Of a stretch of DNA of 64,000 nucleotides, positions 8,434 to 17,060 are shown one piece after another. The DNA is from Bradyrhizobium sp. JYMT SZCCT0180 (lineage in GTDB: Bacteria > Pseudomonadota > Alphaproteobacteria > Rhizobiales > Xanthobacteraceae): positions 62,001-126,000 of the forward strand of contig NZ_JAFCLZ010000009.1 in NCBI RefSeq assembly GCF_018130165.1, written 5' to 3'. The position numbers were made by a program, and so were the translations under genes. Positions within the stretch are counted from its first letter, which is position 1, and each line of letters opens with the position of its first letter. The notes below the pieces were generated by a model. The model worked only from the letters and a program-made list of their open reading frames with translations. It had not been told where the DNA came from and did not search any database.

Positions 8434-8552
8434 GGGGCGGACTTATGCGGGAGACTTGTGCCGCCGTCAACGGGTTTTGGAGCGAAAATCGGCCCAAACG
8501 GGGCCGAATGGCCTGTTGAACAGGGCGCGTCTGTTACGCCATAAGCTCACCC

Positions 8553-9686
8553 ATGGACGTACCCAATCATTTCGAACTGCTCGGCACCGATGGCCAGGCC
8601 CGGCTCGGCCGGCTCTCCACCCCCCACGGCGTGGTGCGTACGCCGGCCTTCATGCCGGTCGGCACCGCGGGCGCGATGAAGGGCATGCACTGGCGCGAGG
8701 TACGCGATGCCGGCGCCGATATCGTGCTCGGCAATACCTATCATCTGATGCTGCGGCCGGGGGCCGAGCGGATCGCAGCCCTTGGTGGCTTGCAGAAGTT
8801 CACCGGCTGGCAGGGGCCGATGCTGACCGATTCCGGCGGCTTCCAGGTGATGTCGCTTTCAGAGCTGCGCAAGGTGACCGAGCACGCCGTGACCTTCCGC
8901 TCGCATATCGACGGCGCCAAGGTCGAACTGTCGCCGGAACGATCGATCGAGGTGCAGCGGCTGCTCGGCTCTGATATCGCCATGCAGATGGACGAATGCG
9001 TGCGGCTGCCGGCTGAACGTGCCGACATCGAACGCGCGATGCAGCTTTCGTTGCGCTGGGCCGAGCGCTCAAAGCGCGCCTTCGAGAGTGCGCCTTCCGG
9101 CTACATGCTGTTCGGCATCGTGCAGGGTGGCGACGTGCCCGGGCTGCGACACGCCAGTGCGCGCGGACTGGTAGAGATCGGGTTCCACGGCTACGCGATC
9201 GGCGGCCTTGCGGTCGGCGAACCCCAGGCGGTGATGCTGGCCATGATCGAGGAGACCGCGCCCCGGCTTCCGCAGGATCGTCCGCGCTATCTGATGGGCG
9301 TCGGCACGCCCGAGGATCTGCTGGAGGCGGTGGCGCGCGGCATCGACATGTTCGACTGCGTGATGCCGACCCGTAACGGCCGGCACGGCATGGCGTTTAC
9401 GCGCTTCGGCCAGATCAACCTGCGCAATGCCCGCCACGCCGACGATCCGAGGCCGCTGGACGAGGAGAGCACGTGGCCGGTGACGTGCGAATACTCGCGC
9501 GCCTACCTGCATCATCTGGTGCGGTCGGGCGAGACCCTGGGTGCCATGCTGCTGTCGGAAATCAATATCGCGTACTATCAGAGTCTGATGCAGGGCATGC
9601 GGGACGCGATCGGCAACGGAAGCTTTGAAGCGTTCAAAATACAAACGCGCGCCGAATGGGCGCGCGGTGACATTGCTCCGAGGTAA
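8553..9686 (+). CDS. tgt: tRNA-guanine transglycosylase (zinc ligands absent)
   Basis: Exchanges guanine 34 for preQ1 in tRNAs with GUN anticodons. Catalytic residues are present: Asp93 in LTDSGGFQ and the nucleophile Asp268 in [14 protein letters not shown]. The length of 377 aa is normal. The structural zinc site of the E. coli enzyme (Cys302, Cys304, Cys307, His333) aligns without gaps to Ser306, Trp308, Thr311 and Ile337 here, so none of the four ligands remains; a lone Cys312 is one position off. The ATG has only a weak ribosome site. Divergent from asd. Confidence 0.95.
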   Translation: MDVPNHFELLGTDGQARLGRLSTPHGVVRTPAFMPVGTAGAMKGMHWREVRDAGADIVLGNTYHLMLRPGAERIAALGGLQKFTGWQGPMLTDSGGFQVMSLSELRKVTEHAVTFRSHIDGAKVELSPERSIEVQRLLGSDIAMQMDECVRLPAERADIERAMQLSLRWAERSKRAFESAPSGYMLFGIVQGGDVPGLRHASARGLVEIGFHGYAIGGLAVGEPQAVMLAMIEETAPRLPQDRPRYLMGVGTPEDLLEAVARGIDMFDCVMPTRNGRHGMAFTRFGQINLRNARHADDPRPLDEESTWPVTCEYSRAYLHHLVRSGETLGAMLLSEINIAYYQSLMQGMRDAIGNGSFEAFKIQTRAEWARGDIAPR

Positions 9687-9692
9687 GGGACC

Positions 9693-9905
9693 TCAGTTAC
9701 AGGCGAACCTCCGGATCGAATGCTTGGTCACGAAGCCGTAACCGCAGGTATCGCAGGTCCAGAGATAACCGATGACGTTGTCATACATGTAGGCGGAAGC
9801 TTCCGCGGCCACCATGGAATCCGCACATACCGGGCAGGTCGGTAAATCACAGCCACGCGGGTCGGGCCTAGACGCGACGGACAGGACTTCAGCAACTGCT
9901 GGCAT
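9693..9905 (-). CDS. Small zinc-ribbon protein (70 aa)
   Basis: Two cysteine pairs, CPVC (about residues 24-27) and CDTCGYGF (about 51-54), are set in a short soluble protein and form the knuckles of a zinc ribbon. A further Cys19 and a C-terminal Cys are present. A strong AGGAGG site precedes the ATG. It converges on tgt, with stop codons only a few bases apart. It belongs to a set of short zinc-ribbon proteins in this window (compare 38241 and 41021). Function unknown. Confidence 0.75.
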   Translation of the reverse strand: MPAVAEVLSVASRPDPRGCDLPTCPVCADSMVAAEASAYMYDNVIGYLWTCDTCGYGFVTKHSIRRFACN

Positions 9906-10136
9906 CGTGACCTCCTGGCGATCTGAAGCGGAAGCTCAACTCACGACGAAAGTATAAACCGATTTATTTGACGTTGTCGCAACACAAATGCGTTGGAACA
10001 ACGTTATCGGCGAACTTTCGATTTTGCGATGCAGCGAATTTTGACTCTGACGTTTCGGACTTGCGCATCAGCTCGGCCACCTCCTAAGTAAGAGAGCCCT
10101 GAATTCCGGGCATATTATCACCATAGGAGCGTTGTG

Positions 10137-11114
10137 ATGGAGGCATCGTCAGCCACGGGTGCAGTGCACCGTCCCGGACGGGGCAGGGTGTTCGACAGCA
10201 TCGTCGATGCCGTCGGCGACACGCCGATCGTCCGCTTGCGCAAACTGCCGCAAGCCCACGGTGTCAGCGCTACCATTTTAGCTAAACTCGAATATTTCAA
10301 CCCGGCGGCAAGCGTCAAAGACCGCATCGGCGCGGCGATGGTGATCGCGATGGAGAAGGCCGGCGTGATCCACGCCGACACCGTGCTGATCGAGCCGACC
10401 TCCGGCAATACCGGCATTGCGCTGGCCTTCGTTGCGGCCTCGCGAGGCTACCGGTTGAAACTGGTGATGCCGGAATCGATGTCGATCGAGCGGCGCAAGA
10501 TGCTGGCCTACCTCGGCGCCGAGATCGTGCTGACGCCGGCGGCGCAGGGCATGAAGGGCTCGATCGCGACCGCCGAAGAGCTGGTGCGCACGACGCCGAA
10601 CGCCGTGATGCCACAGCAGTTCAAGAACCTCGCCAACCCCGAAATTCACCGCCGCACCACCGCGGAGGAAATCTGGAATGACACCGGCGGCAATATCGAT
10701 TTCTTTGTCGCAGGCGTCGGCACCGGCGGCACTATCACCGGCGTCGGCCAGGTGCTGAAGCCGCGCAAGCCTTCGCTGCGCGTGATCGCCGTCGAGCCCG
10801 AGGAAAGCCCGGTGCTGTCGGGTGGACAGCACACGCCGCACAAGATCCAGGGCATCGGGGCCGGCTTCATTCCGGACATTCTGGATCGTTCCGTGATCGA
10901 CGAAATCGTCAAGATCAACTCGGCGACCGCGATCGAAATGTCGCGCGCGCTGGCGCGCAACGAGGGCATTCCGGGCGGCATCTCCTCGGGCGCAGCGATC
11001 GCCGCCGCGCTTGAGATCGGCAAGCGGCCGGAGGCCGCCGGCAAGACCATCCTCGCCATTGTGCCGTCGTTCTCCGAACGTTATCTGTCGACCGTATTGT
11101 TTGAAGGAATTTAG
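10137..11114 (+). CDS. cysK: Cysteine synthase A (O-acetylserine sulfhydrylase)
   Basis: A PLP enzyme that makes L-cysteine from O-acetylserine and sulfide in the cytoplasm. The PLP lysine is Lys61 in [11 protein letters not shown], the phosphate and substrate loop is [11 protein letters not shown], and the glycine loop is [11 protein letters not shown]. The length is 325 aa. AGGAG at 10125-10129 sits 7 nt before the ATG at 10137, preferred over the overlapping GTG at 10134. The stop is 2 nt before a BrnA-like gene, so the two are translationally close. Confidence 0.95.
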   Translation: MEASSATGAVHRPGRGRVFDSIVDAVGDTPIVRLRKLPQAHGVSATILAKLEYFNPAASVKDRIGAAMVIAMEKAGVIHADTVLIEPTSGNTGIALAFVAASRGYRLKLVMPESMSIERRKMLAYLGAEIVLTPAAQGMKGSIATAEELVRTTPNAVMPQQFKNLANPEIHRRTTAEEIWNDTGGNIDFFVAGVGTGGTITGVGQVLKPRKPSLRVIAVEPEESPVLSGGQHTPHKIQGIGAGFIPDILDRSVIDEIVKINSATAIEMSRALARNEGIPGGISSGAAIAAALEIGKRPEAAGKTILAIVPSFSERYLSTVLFEGI

Positions 11115-11116
11115 CG

Positions 11117-11356
11117 ATGGCGGACCAGCCGAGACGGCCGAGGACCCTGAACGACGCCCGCAGCGAGGCCGAGGCGGCGTTCAAGCGCACCACCACCAAG
11201 GTGGTGGAGGCGCCACCGAAGCCGACGGCGCTTCCCGGCGTGAAGGAACTGGTGTCGCTGCGCATCGACCAGGATGTGCTCGAATATTTCCAGGAAGGCG
11301 GCGCCGGCTGGCAGGACCGGATCAACGCGGCGCTGCGCAAGGCCGCCGGCAAATAG
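11117..11356 (+). CDS. BrnA-like (DUF4415) DNA-binding protein without toxin
   Basis: A 79-aa protein. The C-terminal half, VSLRIDQDVLEYF then GAGWQDRINAALRKAAGK, matches the ribbon-helix-helix end of BrnA antitoxins (L/VRxDxDVLxxF...GxGxQxRINxxLR). The N-terminal half is charged and probably disordered. It begins 2 nt after the cysK stop. No BrnT-type RNase toxin frame is found on either side, so it may be an orphan antitoxin or a regulator of this operon. The family match is by motif. Confidence 0.75.
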   Translation: MADQPRRPRTLNDARSEAEAAFKRTTTKVVEAPPKPTALPGVKELVSLRIDQDVLEYFQEGGAGWQDRINAALRKAAGK

Positions 11357-11379
11357 ACCCCGCGAGTAGATCCGCACGA

Positions 11380-11742
11380 ATGCGTCCCGTCCTGGCCCGC
11401 TTCCGGCTCGTTGCCTTGAGCTGCGTCGGATTGGCGATCGGCGGCTGCCTCGCCGATCCGGCGATGGCGGATCAGGCGCCGTTCACCTGCACGATCCTGC
11501 CGGGCGAGGAGATCGCCAGCATCTCGATGACGAACCCGCTCGCCAGCCACGCTTCCTGCATCGTCACGTGCCGATTCTCGACCACCAAATACGACAACAA
11601 TCCGCAGATCACCTGTGCCAAGTCGGTGCCCGCGGGCAAGGAAGTGGAGATGTGCCGGCTGACGTCGGGCGGCGACAAATTCGTCAAACTTGCCGAAGGC
11701 CGCGCGGATTGCTTGGGGCTGTCCAACCCCAGCTCCGAATGA
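11380..11742 (+). CDS. Exported cysteine-containing protein (120 aa)
   Basis: Starts at ATG 11380 with a signal peptide (LVALSCVGLAIGGCLADPAMA), possibly a lipoprotein signal because IGGC could be a lipobox. The mature part has five or six cysteines (FTCTIL, SCIVTC, ITCAKS, MCRL, DCLG), suggesting disulfides in the periplasm. It lies 23 nt after the BrnA-like gene and is followed at once by a terminator, so it probably ends the cysK transcript. Function unknown. Confidence 0.75.
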   Translation: MRPVLARFRLVALSCVGLAIGGCLADPAMADQAPFTCTILPGEEIASISMTNPLASHASCIVTCRFSTTKYDNNPQITCAKSVPAGKEVEMCRLTSGGDKFVKLAEGRADCLGLSNPSSE

Positions 11743-11770
11743 AAAAGCCCGGGATGATCCCGGGCTTTTT
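11742..11770. terminator. Bidirectional intrinsic terminator
   Basis: AAAAAGCCCGGGAT and ATCCCGGGCTTTTT are a perfect inverted pair around one base (effective loop ATGAT). A-rich and T-rich flanks let it work for the plus-strand cysK transcript and the convergent caspase-like gene. Confidence 0.93.
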
Positions 11771-11792
11771 GCTGTGAATTGTCTTTGAGCGC

Positions 11793-13214
11793 TTAGCGCA
11801 GCATGCCGCCCACGACGCCGCCGATGAAGCGCCCGGCGCCGGCCGGATCGGGATTACTCTGATACTGGCGTTGAGGCTGAGGCTGCGGCTGCGGCTGTGC
11901 CTGCTGCTGGCCGCCGCCGCTGGTAGCGCGGCGCTTCGGCCGCTCCTCGTCAGAACTCGCGGTCGGCGGCGCCGCCACGATCTCGGTGAGCAGGGCCTTG
12001 TGTTGCAGCCTGTTGAGGTAGCCGCTCTTGGGGTAGCCGCGGGCGGCCTGCCATCGCGTGATCACGGCCCGGGTCGGTGCATCGAAGGTGCCGGACATCT
12101 TGGTGTCGAAGCCGAGACCGTTCAGGCGGCGCTGGATGTCGCGGCGCTGGCCCTTGTCGAGGCCGATCTGATCCTCGGTGACCTGGTTCGCTTCGTCCTT
12201 GAACGTCGCCGGATCGATGCCGGTGGACAGGTTGCGCGTGGCATTGTCCGGTTTGCTCTCAAGGGAGGCGATCCGTGCCAGCGCCAGCGATTTGAACTGA
12301 CCGTTGGGATACTGAGCCACGTAGGCGTTGAGCTCTTCCGGCTTGCTCGAATCCTTGATCGAACGCCAGAACTCGAGCTCGACGTCGCTGCCCGGTGCAG
12401 CGGCGGCCACCGCCGGCGCGGTTCCGGGCGCGGCAGGCGCGGGCGCACCGTTCAGGTAAACCGCGCCGGTCAGATTGGTGTTGCCCCAGGGCAATTGACC
12501 CTTGTTGGTTTCCTCCTGGACCTGAGCGCGGACCTTGGTCATCGCCTGTTGAAGCTCGACGCCGGGCTGGGTGAGGTTGGCGAGCAGCGCGCGGGTGAAC
12601 GGGCTGTTGCCGCCTTCCTTGCCGTCAAGCGCGGTCTGGCCGGGGCCGGTCGCAAACGCGATCAGCGTGCCTTCGCCGGATTTCATTTCGGCAAGGCCGG
12701 TTTGCACCGACACGCTGCGGGTGGACGGCGCGTTGGACTTGATCTTGGCCGCGAACGGATTGTCGCGGCAGGCATCGAGCAGCACCAGCTTGACCTTGGC
12801 ATCGCTCATGGTCTGGTCGAGCGTAAGGTCGATATTGATGGCTGCGCCAAGCTTGACGTCCATTTCCGATTTGATGTCGGCGTCGATCGGCAGCAGATAA
12901 TTGGTGCCGCCGACGGCGATCCCGTGGCCGGCGTAAAAGAACACGGCCACGTCGGCGCCCTGCGCCTTCTTGCCGAAGTCGAGCAGCTTTTCCGTCATCT
13001 TGTCGCGGGTCAGGTTGGAGCCTTCGACCACTTCAAAACCGACATTGCGCAACGCGCCCGCCATCGCCTTCGCGTCGATCGATGGATTGGGCAACGCGGC
13101 GACGTGCTTGTAGGTGCCGTTCCCGACTACGAAGGCAACCCGCCTCTCGGCGCTGGCGGCGCCGGCGGTGAAGACCATGCAGATCAGGGAAAGGACAAGG
13201 GTTGGGAAGCGCAT
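11793..13214 (-). CDS. Exported caspase-fold (peptidase C14-like) protein
   Basis: 473 aa. A signal peptide (1-22) is followed by a caspase/metacaspase p20-like domain (about 24-255) with the catalytic pair His97 in FFYAGHG and Cys149 in LLDACRDNPF. A Pro/Ala linker follows, then a peptidoglycan-binding-1-like helical segment (about 340-410), then a Gln/Pro-rich tail and a Gly-rich end. The family cleaves after Arg or Asp, depending on subtype. The leader implies periplasmic action. Monocistronic. Substrate unknown. Confidence 0.9.
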   Translation of the reverse strand: MRFPTLVLSLICMVFTAGAASAERRVAFVVGNGTYKHVAALPNPSIDAKAMAGALRNVGFEVVEGSNLTRDKMTEKLLDFGKKAQGADVAVFFYAGHGIAVGGTNYLLPIDADIKSEMDVKLGAAINIDLTLDQTMSDAKVKLVLLDACRDNPFAAKIKSNAPSTRSVSVQTGLAEMKSGEGTLIAFATGPGQTALDGKEGGNSPFTRALLANLTQPGVELQQAMTKVRAQVQEETNKGQLPWGNTNLTGAVYLNGAPAPAAPGTAPAVAAAAPGSDVELEFWRSIKDSSKPEELNAYVAQYPNGQFKSLALARIASLESKPDNATRNLSTGIDPATFKDEANQVTEDQIGLDKGQRRDIQRRLNGLGFDTKMSGTFDAPTRAVITRWQAARGYPKSGYLNRLQHKALLTEIVAAPPTASSDEERPKRRATSGGGQQQAQPQPQPQPQRQYQSNPDPAGAGRFIGGVVGGMLR

Positions 13215-13412
13215 CAGAAAAATCCCCCTGGCAGAATCGAAAAAGATTTCGGCGGCAACGTTGGCCGCAGGTTACACGAAAAAAATACACACCGCGCCAG
13301 AAAAATGGGCCGTCTGCCCAGATCCGGGAGCCGTATGATTCGTTCTTAAACTATTGAATCTATCCAAGATCTCATGAGATTCAGATCACAATTTGGTGGG
13401 TAAAATCCCAAT

Positions 13413-14291
13413 TCAGGTTGCTGCCCGCGCGGGAACCGGACTGGCCGGCCGCAGGTTCAGCAAATTGCCCGCCAGGATCAGGATGGCGCCGAGCACGGTG
13501 AGCAGGTCGAGCCGCTCCGCATAGACCAGCCAGCCGACGGTCGCGGTCAGGGGAACCCGCAGGAAATCCATCGGGATCACCACTGTAGCGTCGGCATGCC
13601 GCAATGCTCGCGCCATGCAGTAATGCGAGAACGTGCCGCAAAACGCGATCACCGCGGCCCAGCCCCAGATATAGGCCGGAGGCCACTTCCAGACATAGAG
13701 CGCAGGAAAAAATCCGGCCACAGATTGCACCACCAGCATCCAGAAGATGATCGCGACCGCCTGTTCGGTGCGGGTCAGCGATTTGACCATCGCGACCGAA
13801 ACGCCGAAGCCCACGGCGGCGGCGAGCGCAATCAATTGTCCCGGATTGACCTCGCCGGTGGCGGGACGAACGATGATCACGACGCCTACGACTCCGAGCA
13901 CAATGGCGGCGACCTTCCACACCGTCATGCGTTCGCCGAGAAACATTGCCGCCAGGATGGCGGTCCAAATCGGCATCGTGAATTCGATCGCAACGACTTG
14001 ACCGATCGGGATCAGCGTCAGCGCGAAGAACCAGCCGAGTTGCGCGCCGTAGTGAATGATGTTGCGCACGACATGCATGTGCAGCCGTGTGGTCTTCAAC
14101 ACCGAGAACCCGCCGCTGGCCCGGATCAGCGGATACAGCATGAAGAACCCGAGGATGGTGCGCATCTCCATCAGCTGGAACACATTCAGTTCCCGCATCG
14201 CCTCGCGGCCAGCGACCACGATGATCAGCATCAATGCGAGCCAGCCCGACATCCACAGCGCGGCCAGTGATTTGGAAGGTGTGCGGTCCAT
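13413..14291 (-). CDS. EamA/DMT-family transporter
   Basis: A 292-aa inner-membrane protein with about ten hydrophobic helices in two repeated EamA halves, as usual for drug/metabolite exporters. Typical segments are MPIWTAILAAMFLGERMTVWK (shown in part; end of the first half) and IPMDFLRVPLTATVGWLVYAE (end of the second half). The ATG at 14291 lies close to the membrane start. Divergent from the RidA gene. Substrate cannot be inferred. Confidence 0.88.
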   Translation of the reverse strand: MDRTPSKSLAALWMSGWLALMLIIVVAGREAMRELNVFQLMEMRTILGFFMLYPLIRASGGFSVLKTTRLHMHVVRNIIHYGAQLGWFFALTLIPIGQVVAIEFTMPIWTAILAAMFLGERMTVWKVAAIVLGVVGVVIIVRPATGEVNPGQLIALAAAVGFGVSVAMVKSLTRTEQAVAIIFWMLVVQSVAGFFPALYVWKWPPAYIWGWAAVIAFCGTFSHYCMARALRHADATVVIPMDFLRVPLTATVGWLVYAERLDLLTVLGAILILAGNLLNLRPASPVPARAAT

Positions 14292-14461
14292 GCGCTCGCG
14301 GCTGAGTTGGCTGGCTTAGAGGGGCAGGCGGGTATCGGCGAGCGCTCGGCGATTTGCAACGTGCAAATCTGCGGACGCAGCGATGCGTGGACGCCAATTT
14401 CGCTGTGGGAGGCCGTGCTGGATCGGTGCTAAGGATCGGCCCGTCTCAGGAGGACTTATCC

Positions 14462-14860
14462 ATGCGTATCCTACAACCGGCCGAATGGTCGAAACCCCGC
14501 GGCTTTTCACACGGTGTCGAGGTCGATGGTCCCGGCAAATGGATCGTGCTGGCCGGCCAGACCGGCGGCGACGAGAAGGGCGATTATCACCCCGACATGG
14601 CCGCCCAGGTCGGCACGGCTCTCAAGCGGGTCATCAAGCTGCTTGGCGAGGCAGGGGCTGGTCCCGAACATATCGTTCGCCTGACCTGGTATCTGACCAG
14701 CCGCAGCGAATATGAAGCGGCCGGCGCCGGCATCGGCGCGGCCTGGAAGGAGACGCTCGGTCGCAACTTCCCGCCATCGACGCTGCTCTATATCGACGGA
14801 CTGGTCGATGCCAGGGCCAAGGTCGAACTCGAAGTCACCGCTTACGTGCCCAAGTCTTAA
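14462..14860 (+). CDS. RidA/YjgF-family protein
   Basis: A small (132-aa) trimeric-type RidA homologue. The family hydrolyses reactive enamine/imine intermediates made by PLP enzymes. Segments seen are KWIVLAGQTGGDEKG, KLLGEAGAGPEHIVRLTWYLT, and the C-terminal signature GLVDARAKVELEVTAYV, whose arginine is the usual active-site residue. The ATG at 14462 has AGGAGG 8 nt upstream. A 72-aa gene follows about 60 nt downstream. Confidence 0.88.
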   Translation: MRILQPAEWSKPRGFSHGVEVDGPGKWIVLAGQTGGDEKGDYHPDMAAQVGTALKRVIKLLGEAGAGPEHIVRLTWYLTSRSEYEAAGAGIGAAWKETLGRNFPPSTLLYIDGLVDARAKVELEVTAYVPKS

Positions 14861-14919
14861 GTGCCCAAGTCCTGACTCGGACTTAAGGCGCGCTCGAACA
14901 CCACAGGAAACATAAGATC

Positions 14920-15138
14920 ATGACCAACCGCTCGACCTCAGAAGCCCGATCGACTTCAGCGAGTTTCGTGACGGCCTTCGCAACCGGCTGGCCCGAAGCG
15001 CAACCCGACATCATGGTGCTATCGCTCACGACCCATAACGGGGTGCAGGATTTTGCCTTCAACAAGGAACAGGCCCTGCTGATCGCAAAGACCATCAAGG
15101 ATACTGCTGCGAGGCTCGGGACGCCCAAAACCGGCTAG
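14920..15138 (+). CDS. Conserved small protein (72 aa)
   Basis: A soluble 72-aa protein. The centre (SLTTHNGVQDFAFNKEQALLIAKTIKDTA) looks like a short beta-hairpin and helix, as in proteins that read out a surface or cofactor, but no family is named. AGGAAA precedes the ATG. It follows the RidA gene and is closed by a strong terminator, so both probably share one transcript. Confidence 0.7.
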   Translation: MTNRSTSEARSTSASFVTAFATGWPEAQPDIMVLSLTTHNGVQDFAFNKEQALLIAKTIKDTAARLGTPKTG

Positions 15139-15163
15139 TCACCGCAAATACCGCTCATAACGA

Positions 15164-15191
15164 AAATCGCCCGCTCTTCAGCGGGCGATTT
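15164..15191. terminator. Bidirectional intrinsic terminator
   Basis: AAATCGCCCGCT and AGCGGGCGATTT form a perfect 12-bp stem with a CTTC loop. It separates the RidA/72-aa transcript from the convergent exported-protein genes. Confidence 0.92.
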
Positions 15192-15224
15192 GGTATTGGC
15201 GACAGGGGCGCGGACCGCTGCGGT

Positions 15225-15782
15225 TTACTTCGAAAGCGAAATATTGGCGGCGCGGAACTGGCTGTCGGCCCGGATGCTGACGGACTGCTTGTTGCCGGCT
15301 GTCTTGAGCGCGATGTTGGCGTTGAAGCCGACGGTGGCGGCCGTGACCTGGAAGTTGCCGCCGCCGCCGCGGCCCTGCAGGCTGCCGGTGATGCCGCGGC
15401 TGGTTTCGCTCCACTGCCCGACGATCGCGCCGCCCTGGTCGACCACGTTGGCCGTCAGGTTGAACCTATAGGCGTCGCTCGCGCAGGTGAGGCTCATGTC
15501 CATCTTGGGGCCCGCAACGTCGTAGACCGCGCGGCAACGGATGCGTTCGTTCGATCCGTCGTCCAGCGTGACGGTGCCGGCGCCGGCCCACTTGCCGGCC
15601 ATGCCGGCGTAGGGCCCGGAGGACTGGGCGTAACTTGCTGGGACTGCAAGCGAAGTCATAAAAAACGCGACGGCTGCAACTGTCAGCCGCCGCGGATAGG
15701 CGAAGAATTCTGATGTTCGGCTTGTCTTACTGACGGGACGCTTCCCATCGACCGCTACACGGTACACCAGCTGATGCCCCAT
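15225..15782 (-). CDS. Exported beta-rich protein
   Basis: The mature part (from about YAQSSGPYAGMAGKWAGAG) is Gly/Ser-rich and probably all-beta, with one cysteine pair (RIRCRAVYDV, SLTCASDA). The start is uncertain. The ATG at 15782 gives an export signal with an unusually long n-region of about 31 residues and overlaps the upstream gene by 56 nt; the next ATG (15659) would leave too short a signal. It shares layout and a PY(D/A)G start of the mature part with the upstream gene and may be a diverged duplicate. Function unknown. Confidence 0.75.
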   Translation of the reverse strand: MGHQLVYRVAVDGKRPVSKTSRTSEFFAYPRRLTVAAVAFFMTSLAVPASYAQSSGPYAGMAGKWAGAGTVTLDDGSNERIRCRAVYDVAGPKMDMSLTCASDAYRFNLTANVVDQGGAIVGQWSETSRGITGSLQGRGGGGNFQVTAATVGFNANIALKTAGNKQSVSIRADSQFRAANISLSK

Positions 15783-16083
15783 TCCATTTCCCCGATCCGG
15801 AGTTGCCACTGAGTTGACCGTTCGCATATGCACCATTGATCGAGACTCGCACAAGTCCCCCGGAACTCACGGTGCCGGAAACCGGGGCGCCGGACCCCGT
15901 TACCTTACCGTCGCTGACGGTGACGGTTGATGCGGTGCGCGCATCGCAAGTGCCGGTTTTGGTGACGACGGTAACCTGCCAAAGCCCGTCATAGGGCTGC
16001 TGGGCGGCGGCGGGAGCGGCCGCGAAGGCAGCGATGGCAAGAAACGAAGTCAAAAACAGCTTGCTGATGCGGTTGGAACGCAT
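15727..16083 (-). CDS. Exported beta-rich protein (118 aa)
   Basis: A signal peptide (about 1-27, ending APAAAQQ) precedes a small beta-rich domain: PYDGLWQVTVVTKTGTCD, Gly/Ser strands, then GVPCSGRWEASRQ. Two cysteines probably form a disulfide. Similar short domains are common among exported hypotheticals of this group. Its 3' end overlaps the 5' end of the next exported-protein gene, so the two are cotranscribed. Function unknown. Confidence 0.8.
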   Translation of the reverse strand: MRSNRISKLFLTSFLAIAAFAAAPAAAQQPYDGLWQVTVVTKTGTCDARTASTVTVSDGKVTGSGAPVSGTVSSGGLVRVSINGAYANGQLSGNSGSGKWNGASAGVPCSGRWEASRQ

Positions 16084-16311
16084 GGATCAATTCCCCGAAT
16101 TGTGTGTGATGAGCGCGTTATCCGGTCACAATGTGTTCAAACTTTGGTGCGCCGCAATAACGCAGAAAGTTCCCAACAACTCAAACACATCAAGGTGAAT
16201 CCGGTTCCGGCCTCGGAACGAATAAAAGCGCATATTGGGCTCTCTTTTCGGGCCATGATTCGGGGCCGGAATGCTTAACTGGCTGAAACTGCCGGATATT
16301 CCCCCTTTTGG

Positions 16312-16911
16312 TCAGTGCTTGGCGTCGGAAAGCTTTGGCGCGAGGGTGGCGAATTGCTCGTCCTGGGGCCGGGCGGGCAGGGTCTTGTGGATCCTGGCGT
16401 AATCGATGACTTCGCCGAGCAGCTTTTGGCCGAGGGGAGCCAGCGCGCGCTCCCAGAGCTCGCGTGCGGTCTCGCCCTTCTTGACGAAAACCCACTCCTG
16501 CGCCGCGATCGCGCCGGCGTCCATCCGGTCGGCGAGGTGGTAGATGGTGCCCCCCGCAATCGGATCGCCTTCCCTGATGGTCCATTCGACCGCGGCAATG
16601 CCGCGGTGCCGGGGCAGCAGCGAGGGGTGGTAGCCGATACCGCCGAGCTTGGCGACGGCCAGCGCCTCGCGGGTGATGCGGGCGTGGCTGTGGGCGGTCA
16701 CGATCAGGTCGCTGTCGGGGGCGATTTCCGCCGCGGTGACGAATCTGGCGTCGGCCTGCACGACGACTTCAACGCCAGCAGCCCTCGCTGCGGCCGCCAG
16801 CCGATCTTCGTTATCGTGGACGACGATCCTCGCGATTTCGACGCCGTGGTTGCGCAGCATGGTGAAGGTCGTCACGCCGAAATGGCGGGAACCGACGAGG
16901 GTGATCCGCAT
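16312..16911 (-). CDS. Formyltransferase/formyl-THF hydrolase-fold protein
   Basis: A 199-aa single-domain protein of the formyl_transf_N fold. The signature GYHPSLLPRHRG gives His95, and Asp131 in DRMDAGAI matches the second catalytic residue. The usual Asn two positions before the His (NxH) is Gly93 here. 10-Formyl-THF dehydrogenase hydrolase domains also lack this Asn (IYHPSLLPRHRG), so hydrolysis of formyl-THF or an unusual formyl acceptor is plausible. The C-terminal OB-like domain of Fmt is absent. Monocistronic. Confidence 0.8.
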   Translation of the reverse strand: MRITLVGSRHFGVTTFTMLRNHGVEIARIVVHDNEDRLAAAARAAGVEVVVQADARFVTAAEIAPDSDLIVTAHSHARITREALAVAKLGGIGYHPSLLPRHRGIAAVEWTIREGDPIAGGTIYHLADRMDAGAIAAQEWVFVKKGETARELWERALAPLGQKLLGEVIDYARIHKTLPARPQDEQFATLAPKLSDAKH

Positions 16912-17060
16912 ATGTTCCGTCCGTCGTTAGTCAGGCCGATATGCGGATAGCACACCAAAGCCATCAGACCCGCCGCCGGGGTCGGCTAGTCCGGGTTATC
17001 AACAGTCAGGGTTATCAACGAAAGGGCGCGCCGTGCAAGTCGGCGTGCCGAGGGCCGCAG

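Noticed and set aside
7534..8544. 336-codon frame antisense to asd
   Set aside because: Shadow of asd; also crosses the leader and terminator.
11117..11356. Complete BrnT-BrnA toxin-antitoxin system
   Set aside because: No BrnT-type frame upstream or downstream; the neighbour is cysK on one side and an exported protein on the other.
11871..13349. 492-codon frame antisense to the caspase-like gene
   Set aside because: Composition typical of antisense frames; the caspase catalytic motifs are on the other strand.
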